A stretch of 9,098 bases of DNA, from NCBI GenBank assembly GCA_947375085.1, contig CANCEQ010000125.1:1-9098 (forward strand), in the 5' to 3' direction. The stretch comes from Flavobacteriales bacterium (GTDB lineage: Bacteria > Bacteroidota > Bacteroidia > Flavobacteriales > Crocinitomicaceae). The notes beneath the pieces were generated by a model. That model had not been told where the DNA came from. It saw only the letters and a program-made list of their open reading frames with translations, and made no database searches. A program made the position numbers and the translations under genes. Shown here piece by piece: positions 1 to 6,890 of the stretch (the stretch's first letter is position 1; every line of letters starts with the position of its first letter).

Positions 1-54
1 CTTGGACTGATTTCTTCATTTTTATTTATTTTATTTAATTAATAACTAAAAGTT
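1..54. other. Leader fragment upstream of the surface-protein operon
   Basis: This short AT-rich stretch precedes the first gene. I see no TAnnTTTG promoter box and no Shine-Dalgarno sequence in it, so the operon promoter must lie left of the window. Loci of this type are often controlled by a cobalamin riboswitch. None of that riboswitch's conserved core can be recognised here, and its presence upstream is only an expectation. Confidence 0.4.
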
Positions 55-1050
55 ATGAAGAAAATTTATTTTTCTATTTGTACAGTTTTCACAGCTTTAA
101 CGCTGAATGCTCAACAGACTATTGGGTTTGAAAAAGTGATTTTAAGTCCAGAAACTTTTAACAATGGGGAAACGGGCTCTGGAGGTTTTGTAGAGAATGG
201 AGTAGTTTTCTCAAATCAATACCATATTTCTAATTATGGTAATTATGCCACTGGTTTTTCAGTTTCTAATAAAACAGATATAACAACAGCTGGCTCTGGA
301 AATCAGTATAGTGCCTTTACTGGTTCAGGTCACAATTCAACGAATTATGGAATTTTCACACCAGATGGAACCATTTCATTTGCTGGTCAAGGTGTTGATT
401 TAGATTCTTTTAAAATTACAAACACGACATATGCCGCTATCTCAATGAGAGATGGAGATCCACAAGGAGCATATGCTTTTGCTAAAAAGTTTGGTTCTAT
501 TAATAATGCGCAGGGAACTCCAGATGGAACAAATGGAAACGACTATTTTCGAGTTTGGATAGTAGCTCATAGAGAGGATGGTTCTAAAATTGATTCAACT
601 GTTTTCTATCTTGCTGATTTTAGGTTTCCCGATAATTCTAAAGATTATATCGTAAATACTTGGGAAAATATAGACTTAACCTTCTTAAAAGAAACAGTTT
701 ATGAACTTTCATTTAAATTTGAATCATCTGATAATTCAGTTTATTCTGGTGTATCATATCCAAATACACCAACCTATTTTGCAATTGATGATTTGGTTAT
801 AAGTAAAAGCACAGGATTAAGTGAAACATCGTTATCAAATGTTTCTGTCTATCCAAATCCAATTCAAAATGAACTAACAATCTCAGGTGAAAATGGTTTG
901 ATAGAATTATTTGATGTTTCAGGTAAATTATTGATTTCTAAAGAACATTTTAATTTTTCAGTTTTAAATGTTTCTGATTTAAATTCAGGTTCATATATGT
1001 TAAAATTGACCAACGAAAATGGTTCGATGATTCAAAAATTGGTTAAATAA
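55..1050 (+). CDS. Secreted DUF4465 protein with T9SS sorting domain, probable surface corrinoid-binding protein
   Basis: A 331-residue secreted protein. Residues 1-20 form a signal peptide (MKK, hydrophobic core, cut near NAQ). Residues ~22-250 match DUF4465: a GFSVSN stretch (68-73), NQYSAF (83-88), a long Gly/Asn/Ser-rich beta-sandwich pattern, and the family's closing AIDDLVI (243-249). Residues ~258-331 are a type A T9SS C-terminal sorting domain: YPNP at 266-269, LFDVSGKLL, LNSGSYMLKLTNENG and a basic end (KLVK). The protein should cross the outer membrane by T9SS and be held at the cell surface or released. In gut Bacteroides, DUF4465-type proteins occur in B12 transport loci and some (BtuH) have, as I recall, been shown to bind B12. 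The BtuB-like receptor 23 nt downstream supports the same role here. Corrinoid binding is inferred, because no binding residues can be assigned. Confidence 0.8.
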   Translation: MKKIYFSICTVFTALTLNAQQTIGFEKVILSPETFNNGETGSGGFVENGVVFSNQYHISNYGNYATGFSVSNKTDITTAGSGNQYSAFTGSGHNSTNYGIFTPDGTISFAGQGVDLDSFKITNTTYAAISMRDGDPQGAYAFAKKFGSINNAQGTPDGTNGNDYFRVWIVAHREDGSKIDSTVFYLADFRFPDNSKDYIVNTWENIDLTFLKETVYELSFKFESSDNSVYSGVSYPNTPTYFAIDDLVISKSTGLSETSLSNVSVYPNPIQNELTISGENGLIELFDVSGKLLISKEHFNFSVLNVSDLNSGSYMLKLTNENGSMIQKLVK

Positions 1051-1073
1051 TTTTCATTTTTTTATTCACAAAA

Positions 1074-3059
1074 ATGATTAAAAAACATTCACTTCAATTA
1101 ATATTCTTTAATTGTTTCTTTTTCTGTATGCTAGGGTACGGACAAGATTCGTTGAAGTCATTAACTGAAGTGAATGTTTCTGGTGTTGAAATGTTAAAAA
1201 TGAAGACATTAGAACTGACTTCTCAAAGCTATTCTCGAAATCAAATACTCTATTCCCAGCCAGAAGATGTAGGTGCCATTCTGCAAAAATTTTCAGGTAC
1301 TTCAATGAAAAGTTATGGTGGTTTAGGAGGATTGAAAACGATTTCAGTTAGAGGTCTTGGCAGTCAACATACTACATTTTTAATTGATGGATTTACAATT
1401 AATAATACTCAAACAGGACAAATTAATTTAGGTCAAGTACAAACAGATAATGTTGAGAATGTGACTTTGAGCACAGGTGGTCGAAATGGGTTTTTATTAC
1501 CTGCATCTGCTTATTTGAATGGTAGTTTAGTCACAATTAATACGTTTGAAAATTCTAAATCAAATGAGAAGGTTAAAGTTCGATTTGCTTCAAGATTAGG
1601 TTCATTTGGTGAAATAGATAATTATTTAACGACTAAATTTAGTTCTGCTAAATCATTTATCAGTTGTTTTGGGAAATACCGTCAAGCAAATGGAAAATAT
1701 CCATATACACTTCAGAATGGTAATTTTATATATGAAGGTAAACGCTTCAATAATGACTTAAAAGATTGGTATTCGGGGATTACTTTTGGTACACGATTTA
1801 ATAATCAAGCAGAGTTAAGGTGTATTTATAAAACTAATGGATCAAATCAAGGGTTACCAGGAGCTGTGATTTTATATAATGAAATGGCGAATCAACGACT
1901 TTCAACCCAAGCACATAATTTAAATATTGATTTTACCCATCAATTTAAAAATCTTCTTTATCGCCTTTTTGGAACATATAATCATGATTGGTTGCATTAT
2001 TCAGACCTTTATTTTTTAAATAATTCTGGAGGAATTTCAACTGTTTACACAAATAATTCATCACAAGTTGGGGTTTCTATTCAAAGAAAATTAGGGGAGA
2101 ATTCAATTATTTTTGGAGGGTTAGAAAGTCGATATAGCGATTTGCATTTTTCAACTTTAAATTCGGCACTACCAAAGAGATTGCATTCTTTCGGATTAGT
2201 AGGATTTAATGTTAATCGATTAAAATGGACTTCAGAAATTCAAATTTCAGTTCAAAGTGTTTTGGAAGAAAATAATACAGGAGAAAGAGCAGCGAATAGA
2301 TGGAAGATGAATCCATTTTTAGCAATTGAGAAGATTGAATTTGGAAAATGGAAATGGAAACTAAAAGCATGGTATCGTAATTCTTTGAGAATGCCATCAT
2401 TTAATGAATTGTATTACAACAGTATTGGGAATGTTAAGCTTAAACCAGAGGAGGCAAATCAATTTTCTCTTGGTTTTTCTTTTAAACCGGTTCAAAAGAA
2501 AATGGATTTAATGGTGGTTGTAAATGGCTTTGCAAATCGTGTTGAAAATCAAATATTAGCAATACCTACTAAAAATTTATTTGTATGGTCGATGCAAAAC
2601 ATTGGAAGAGTTAATACATTTGGATTTGAATCACGAGCTCGATTAGAAAAGTGTTTTAAATTGTTTTGGTATACAGATCTTGATTTGAATTATACCTACC
2701 AATATTCGGTAGATATTTCAGATAAAAAATCTCCAACTTATTTAAATCAGGTCGCTTATATTCCAAGGAATACAGGTAATTTGAATTGGAGTATAAAAAG
2801 AAAAAATACAGGGATACAAGTGAGTTCTACTTTATCTTCAATTCGATATTCATTGACAGAAAATATAATCTCTAATCAAGTTGCTGGATTTTCACTTTAT
2901 GATGTAGCCGTTTTTTCAAAAGTAAATTTCAAAAATAGTCAATCAATTAGAATTCAGTTTTCTATAAAAAACATATTCGATTCAAATTATTCATATATCA
3001 AGTATTTTGTAATGCCTGGTAGAAATTATTTAGTGACTTTAAATTATGCGTTTAATTAA
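1074..3059 (+). CDS. btuB: TonB-dependent outer membrane receptor, BtuB-like (probable cobalamin transporter)
   Basis: A 661-residue outer-membrane beta-barrel transporter driven by TonB-ExbBD. Residues 1-24 are a signal peptide ending GYGQ. A TonB-box-like stretch (LTEVNVSG, 30-37) comes next. The plug domain spans ~45-155, with the typical ISVRGLGSQHTTFLIDGF segment (90-107) and a later VENVTLSTGG (127-136). The rest is an alternating aromatic beta-strand pattern ending LVTLNYAFN, with the penultimate Phe typical of barrel C-termini. It lacks the N-terminal carboxypeptidase-like domain of SusC-type receptors and is near BtuB length (~600-660). The substrate call rests mainly on context: DUF4465 gene upstream, BtuG-like propeller gene overlapping by 14 nt downstream. 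A siderophore or another small metal chelate remains possible from the receptor sequence alone. Confidence 0.82.
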   Translation: MIKKHSLQLIFFNCFFFCMLGYGQDSLKSLTEVNVSGVEMLKMKTLELTSQSYSRNQILYSQPEDVGAILQKFSGTSMKSYGGLGGLKTISVRGLGSQHTTFLIDGFTINNTQTGQINLGQVQTDNVENVTLSTGGRNGFLLPASAYLNGSLVTINTFENSKSNEKVKVRFASRLGSFGEIDNYLTTKFSSAKSFISCFGKYRQANGKYPYTLQNGNFIYEGKRFNNDLKDWYSGITFGTRFNNQAELRCIYKTNGSNQGLPGAVILYNEMANQRLSTQAHNLNIDFTHQFKNLLYRLFGTYNHDWLHYSDLYFLNNSGGISTVYTNNSSQVGVSIQRKLGENSIIFGGLESRYSDLHFSTLNSALPKRLHSFGLVGFNVNRLKWTSEIQISVQSVLEENNTGERAANRWKMNPFLAIEKIEFGKWKWKLKAWYRNSLRMPSFNELYYNSIGNVKLKPEEANQFSLGFSFKPVQKKMDLMVVVNGFANRVENQILAIPTKNLFVWSMQNIGRVNTFGFESRARLEKCFKLFWYTDLDLNYTYQYSVDISDKKSPTYLNQVAYIPRNTGNLNWSIKRKNTGIQVSSTLSSIRYSLTENIISNQVAGFSLYDVAVFSKVNFKNSQSIRIQFSIKNIFDSNYSYIKYFVMPGRNYLVTLNYAFN

Positions 3060-4107
3060 ATTAGTACTTCTGATTCTACTTTTTTTTGGCTGTAAAAAGA
3101 AAAAAGTAGAAGAGGTAAAAACACAGGATTCTACTCTATTGAAGAATGGAATGATGGTTTTATGTGAAGGGTTATTTCAGCAAAACAATGCTACACTTTC
3201 TTGGGTAGATTTTTCAAATTCAGCAATTGATAATCAATTTTTCACTACAAAAACAGGAAGGTTATTAGGTGATACAGGTAATGATATGCAATCTTATGGA
3301 GGTAAAATTTACGTTGTTGTGAATGTTTCAAGCACGATTGAAGTATTAAACAAATCGAATGCTACAACGGTTAAACAGATACCAATGATGAATAATGGTA
3401 TAAGTAAACAGCCTCGTTCTATCGCTTTTTATGGTTCAAATGCTTTTGTTACTTGTTTTGATGGATATGTTGATGTAATTGATACTTCCAGTTTAGAAGT
3501 TATTAAAAGGATAAAAGTTGGTTTGAATCCTGAGGGGGTAACTGTTTCGAATTCAAAATTATATGTTTCAAATTCAGGTGGATTGAATTCTCCAAAAATG
3601 GATTCTACTGTTTCGGTTATAAATTTATCAAATTTGACAGTGTCCAAAAAAATAAAAGTAGGACAAAATCCTGGTCCAATAATGACTGATTCACAGGGAG
3701 ATGTATATGTCATTGCTAGAGGAAATTATTCGACAATCACTTCTAAAATGGTGAAGATTAATACAGTAAATGATGAGGTTTCAACTGTTTTTTCAGAAGA
3801 GATTTCAGGAATGGAAAAAATGGAATCCAATCTAATAATTACCTATAAATCAAATGGTAATTCACTTCGAAAAATTGGTCTTTTCGATTTGATAAATGAA
3901 GTTATATCAGTACCTGAATTGATTAATAGTTCTAATTTTACTACTTTTTATGGTGTTCAATATCGTTCTTCAAATCAAAAAATATATTGTTTTGACGCGA
4001 TGAATTATACAAATACGGGTTATGTGAAAGTATTTTCAAAAATAGGAGAGTTAGAAAATAGTTATCACGTCGGATTAAATCCAAGTAAAGTGATTTTTTA
4101 TGAATAG
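3046..4107 (+). CDS. YncE/DUF5074-type beta-propeller lipoprotein, BtuG-like
   Basis: A 353-residue lipoprotein. The hydrophobic signal ends in a lipobox, LFFG-C16. The Lys/Glu-rich stretch after the cysteine (C-KKKK-VEEVK) resembles the lipoprotein export signals that send Bacteroidota lipoproteins to the outer face. The body is a beta-propeller: EGLFQQNNATLSWVD (41-55), GDTGNDMQSYGGKIYVVVN (75-93), then YVTN-like blades such as VDVIDTSSLEVIKRIKVGLNPEG (142-164) and VSVINLSNLTVSKKIKVGQNPGP (189-211). BtuG of Bacteroides is a surface propeller lipoprotein that binds B12 very tightly and caps BtuB. This gene overlaps the receptor gene by 14 nt, which fits that role. The ATG at 3046 is preferred because the next in-frame ATG would lose the lipobox. 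Cobalamin binding itself is inferred. Confidence 0.8.
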   Translation: MRLIKLVLLILLFFGCKKKKVEEVKTQDSTLLKNGMMVLCEGLFQQNNATLSWVDFSNSAIDNQFFTTKTGRLLGDTGNDMQSYGGKIYVVVNVSSTIEVLNKSNATTVKQIPMMNNGISKQPRSIAFYGSNAFVTCFDGYVDVIDTSSLEVIKRIKVGLNPEGVTVSNSKLYVSNSGGLNSPKMDSTVSVINLSNLTVSKKIKVGQNPGPIMTDSQGDVYVIARGNYSTITSKMVKINTVNDEVSTVFSEEISGMEKMESNLIITYKSNGNSLRKIGLFDLINEVISVPELINSSNFTTFYGVQYRSSNQKIYCFDAMNYTNTGYVKVFSKIGELENSYHVGLNPSKVIFYE

Positions 4108-5077
4108 ATTGATTTTTAAATTGTTCGCTTTTTTTCTGACTTTTTCATCTTTAAGTCAGTCATTTGCTCCAGCTCCTGGAAATACAGGTACAACTGCAAT
4201 TAAAAAAGATTCATCTATTATAATTGGTTGGGCAAATGGAATAGAATTAACTAGAGGATTGATGAATAAATCAAATCCATCAGCTGGTTATGCTTCTTAT
4301 GGTGATAAGTTAGATGCAATACGACCTGATGAAAGAACAATGAATGACATTGTTTCTTTAGGAGATTCAGGTGTAGCGATTTTGACTTTTGATAGACCTA
4401 TACAAAATGAGTCTGGACCAGATTTTGTTGTTTTTGAAAATGGATTTGTAGATAATTTTATTGAATTAGCTTTTGTAGAAGTAAGTTCAGATGGGATTCA
4501 TTTTTTTAGATTTCCATCTACAAGTGAAGCTCCAACGAATGTTCAAATTGGTCCTTTCGATATGTCTGATTGTCGCTATTTCAATAATTTAGCAGGTAAA
4601 TACAGGTTAGGTTATGGAACTCCATTTGATTTAGAAGAACTTTCAAGTACAAATGGTTTAGATATATCGTCGATTACACATGTTAAAATTATAGATGTAA
4701 TTGGAAGTATAAATCCTCTAATTGGCTCATTTGATAGTCATGGAACAATAATCAACGATTTATTTCCGACCGAATTCCCATCTGGTGGATTTGATTTAGA
4801 TGCTATAGGAGTTATTCATCAAGGTCCATTAGGGGTAGTTGAAAATGATTTAAATAATTCAATTTATCCTAATCCTACAAATGGAATAATAACGATAAAT
4901 ATAAGCGAACCAACTGATTTTAAAATGATAGATATTTTAGGAAAAGAAGTATATCATGAAAAATTATTTGAGTCTAAATCATTTGATTTTAAAGAGTTTA
5001 ATTTAACTGTATTGTTTTTAGAACTTACAAATTCAAGAGGATCTAAAACAACTAAAATCACCTTTTTAAACAATTAA
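4100..5077 (+). CDS. T9SS-secreted cell-surface protein of the B12-type locus
   Basis: A 325-residue secreted protein that starts inside the preceding gene (8-nt overlap, ATGAATAG), so translation is probably coupled. Residues 1-20 are a signal peptide (hydrophobic, ending SSLSQ). The body carries the strings of a conserved cell-surface family that I associate with BtuB/YncE loci: GWANGIELTRG (43-53), VSLGDSGVAILTF (85-97), DFVVFENGF (108-116), LAFVEVSSDGIHFFRFPS (123-140), AGKYRLGYGTPFDLEEL (165-181), and SGGFDLDAIGVI (228-239). Residues ~253-325 are a T9SS sorting domain with YPNP at 256-259. It is somewhat degenerate: the usual G-x-Y-x-L-K motif reads VLFLEL. It probably works at the surface with the receptor and propeller. 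The biochemical activity is unknown to me. Confidence 0.75.
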   Translation: MNRLIFKLFAFFLTFSSLSQSFAPAPGNTGTTAIKKDSSIIIGWANGIELTRGLMNKSNPSAGYASYGDKLDAIRPDERTMNDIVSLGDSGVAILTFDRPIQNESGPDFVVFENGFVDNFIELAFVEVSSDGIHFFRFPSTSEAPTNVQIGPFDMSDCRYFNNLAGKYRLGYGTPFDLEELSSTNGLDISSITHVKIIDVIGSINPLIGSFDSHGTIINDLFPTEFPSGGFDLDAIGVIHQGPLGVVENDLNNSIYPNPTNGIITINISEPTDFKMIDILGKEVYHEKLFESKSFDFKEFNLTVLFLELTNSRGSKTTKITFLNN

Positions 5078-5080
5078 AGG

Positions 5081-5126
5081 TTACTTTTTTTAATCAAACA
5101 ATATTCTGTTGAAAAGTAAATTTTTT
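5081..5126 (+). terminator. Possible weak terminator after the surface-protein operon
   Basis: TTACTTTT (5081-5088) can pair with AAAAGTAA (5112-5119), and six Ts follow at 5121-5126. The apical region can add a short AACA/TGTT stem (5097-5100 with 5107-5110). The stem is almost all A-T, so the hairpin would be weak. Its position just after the operon's last stop codon and before a promoter-like box favours a terminator, but the call is tentative. Confidence 0.35.
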
Positions 5127-5152
5127 AACGCGATTGAAATGGCTTAGATTTG
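5122..5152 (+). promoter_or_regulatory. Putative Bacteroidota-type promoter for the phosphatase gene
   Basis: TAGATTTG at 5145-5152 matches the Bacteroidota primary-sigma -7 consensus TAnnTTTG exactly. No good -33 TTTG lies at the expected distance: the region near 5122-5130 is TTTTTAACG, and the nearest TTGs (5109-5111 and 5134-5136) are too far and too near. Transcription would begin near 5159, giving a leader of about 23 nt before the ATG at 5182. The gap between operon and phosphatase supports a separate promoter. Confidence 0.5.
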
Positions 5153-5181
5153 CAATCTATTTATAATTTAAAATTGCTACT

Positions 5182-6219
5182 ATGCATCATTCAGACGATT
5201 CTTTTGATTCTACAGAATTTGATTCAATTCTATCCAAAGTTGAAAACGATATTCGTTTAAATCAAATTCAAATATTGATTGATACAGTGTCAAATCCATC
5301 AATTTTATATAAGAAAACGTTAAAAGTAACGTTGGAATCAAATTTTGATTTATTAAAAGATCCCTCTTTTTGGAGTCAATTAAAAACATCAATTATTGAT
5401 CAGCATGGATTTGAATTAAGTAATCAAACACTTGAGATTGAAAAAAAGAACAAGTTAATCATGGATAGTATTGAATATGCTAAAACGATTCAAGAAGCCA
5501 TTTTAACTTCTCATGAGTATATGAGTTCTGTTTTCCCTGATCATTTTGTGATGTATAAACCGAAAGACGTAGTAAGTGGTGACTTCTATTGGGTTTTCAA
5601 AACTAAAAGTAATAAGTTGTTTTGGGCAACTGCAGATTGTACTGGGCATGGAGTACCTGGAGCTTTCATGACAATGATTGGAAATTCATTATTAAATGAG
5701 ATTATCATTGAAAACGAGGTTGAGGAGACGAATTTAATTTTAGATAAGTTAAGAGATTCAATTGTAAAAACATTGAATAAAAAGATGTCACCAGAAAAAG
5801 CTGAAAAAGTGCATAATGGAATGGATATAGCTCTTTGTTGCTGGGATTTAAATGATCAAACATTGTCTTTTTCTGGAGCTCATAATCCTGTTATTATTGT
5901 TCGAAATGAAGAGATTATAGAATTAAAAGGAGATAAACAACCGATAGGAATTCATAAATCCGATAATGATTTTAGTGTTACAAGAATAGATTTATTTCAG
6001 GGAGATAAAATTTATACGTTTAGTGATGGATATGCGGATCAGATTGGTGGAGATAGAGATCTACGATTTATGAAATCTGCTTTTATTGAAAAATTAAGAG
6101 AGATTTCTTCAAAACCATTTTTACATCAAAAAGATATTTTAGAAGAAACGTATACTGATTGGAAAGGTCAGCACGATCAAATGGATGATGTAGTTGTTTT
6201 AGGAGTTTTAGTTAATTGA
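5182..6219 (+). CDS. SpoIIE/RsbU-family PP2C-type serine/threonine phosphatase
   Basis: A 345-residue cytosolic protein; no signal peptide or membrane segment is visible. Residues 1-~80 match no sensor domain I recognise. Residues ~80-110 (LEIEKKNKLIMDSIEYAKTIQEAIL) form a helical linker usual before this catalytic domain. The PP2C domain follows: KPKDVVSGDFYW (126-137, D134), ATADCTGHGVPGAFMTMIG (149-167, D152), NGMDIALCCWD (212-222), SGAHNPVIIVR (231-241), TFSDGYADQIGG (279-290, D282) and the closing HDQMDDVVVLGV (331-342, D335/D336). All acidic metal-binding positions appear intact. Relatives dephosphorylate anti-sigma-factor antagonists or similar phosphoproteins in partner-switching pathways, often controlled by attached PAS, GAF, HAMP or response-regulator domains. 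No such domain, kinase or antagonist gene is present here, so its target is unknown. It overlaps the next gene by 4 nt. Confidence 0.88.
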   Translation: MHHSDDSFDSTEFDSILSKVENDIRLNQIQILIDTVSNPSILYKKTLKVTLESNFDLLKDPSFWSQLKTSIIDQHGFELSNQTLEIEKKNKLIMDSIEYAKTIQEAILTSHEYMSSVFPDHFVMYKPKDVVSGDFYWVFKTKSNKLFWATADCTGHGVPGAFMTMIGNSLLNEIIIENEVEETNLILDKLRDSIVKTLNKKMSPEKAEKVHNGMDIALCCWDLNDQTLSFSGAHNPVIIVRNEEIIELKGDKQPIGIHKSDNDFSVTRIDLFQGDKIYTFSDGYADQIGGDRDLRFMKSAFIEKLREISSKPFLHQKDILEETYTDWKGQHDQMDDVVVLGVLVN

Positions 6220-6800
6220 AAGCTATTAAATTATCTTCAGAGTATTGGAATAATCGTTATCAAAATTTTGAAATTGGTTGGGATTTAGGTGAGATTTCAT
6301 CACCAATAAAAGCTTATGTAGATCAACTTAAAGATAAGAATATCTCCATCTTAATTCCTGGTTGCGGAAGCGGTTATGAAGGATCTTATTTATATAATTT
6401 AGGTTTTAGAAATACTTTTTTATTAGATTTTGCAGCAGAGCCATTAGAGAAATTTAAATTAAATCATTCAGATTTTCCAATTGAGCAATTGATTAAAGGT
6501 GATTTTTTTGATCATCAAGGTAAATATGATTTAATAATTGAACAAACTTTATTCTGTGCTATTGATCCAAGTTTGCGATTAAAATATGCTGAAAAAATAA
6601 GTTCACTTTTAAAACCTGAAGGCAAATTAATTGGCTTGCTGTTTAATCGAGAATTTGAAATTAACCCACCTTTTGGAGGAAGTAAAAGTGAGTACTTTGA
6701 ATATTTTTCACATTTTTTCAAGAATATTAATTTGGATGAATGTTATAATTCTAATCCGCCAAGAAAAAACAGTGAGTTATTTATTCGAATTTCTAATTGA
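6216..6800 (+). CDS. TPMT-family SAM-dependent methyltransferase
   Basis: A 194-residue cytosolic methyltransferase of the thiopurine S-methyltransferase family. Evidence: the N-terminal YWNNRYQNFEIGWDLG (10-25), the SAM-binding loop ILIPGCGSGYEG (45-56), the acidic strand end LLDFAAEPL, then GDFFD, YDLIIEQTLFCAIDP and a C-terminal PPFGGSKSEYFEYF. Bacterial and plant relatives methylate thiols, selenium or tellurium compounds, halides or thiocyanate; the substrate here is unknown. The start is the TTG at 6216. A TAA sits immediately upstream in frame (6213-6215), the reading frame contains no ATG at all, and the conserved W-x-x-R-Y motif begins only about 10 codons in. The TTG overlaps the phosphatase TGA (6217-6219), so translation is probably coupled and the two proteins made together. 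Confidence 0.85.
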   Translation: MKAIKLSSEYWNNRYQNFEIGWDLGEISSPIKAYVDQLKDKNISILIPGCGSGYEGSYLYNLGFRNTFLLDFAAEPLEKFKLNHSDFPIEQLIKGDFFDHQGKYDLIIEQTLFCAIDPSLRLKYAEKISSLLKPEGKLIGLLFNREFEINPPFGGSKSEYFEYFSHFFKNINLDECYNSNPPRKNSELFIRISN

Positions 6801-6827
6801 TAAATTTGATTCGTATTATAAAATATA

Positions 6828-6859
6828 AAAACGAGTTGTTCATTTGAACAACTCGTTTT
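6828..6859. terminator. Strong bidirectional intrinsic terminator
   Basis: A perfect 14-bp stem (6828-6841 with 6846-6859) closes on the loop ATTT. The core pairs ACGAGTTGTTC with GAACAACTCGT, and the outer pairs are A-tract to T-tract, giving a U-run in either direction. It lies between two convergent genes: 27 nt after the methyltransferase stop (6800) and 31 nt from the stop of the minus-strand gene (6891). It can therefore end both transcripts. Confidence 0.9.
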
Positions 6860-6890
6860 CTATACACAATATAATTTATTTAATTTACTT

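Noticed and set aside
1074..3059. SusC-type glycan receptor
   Set aside because: It is far shorter than SusC proteins, lacks the N-terminal carboxypeptidase-like domain, and no SusD gene follows.
6631..6828. Plus-strand 65-codon frame overlapping the methyltransferase gene
   Set aside because: It lies out of frame inside a clear methyltransferase gene, has no independent start signal and shows low-complexity residues.
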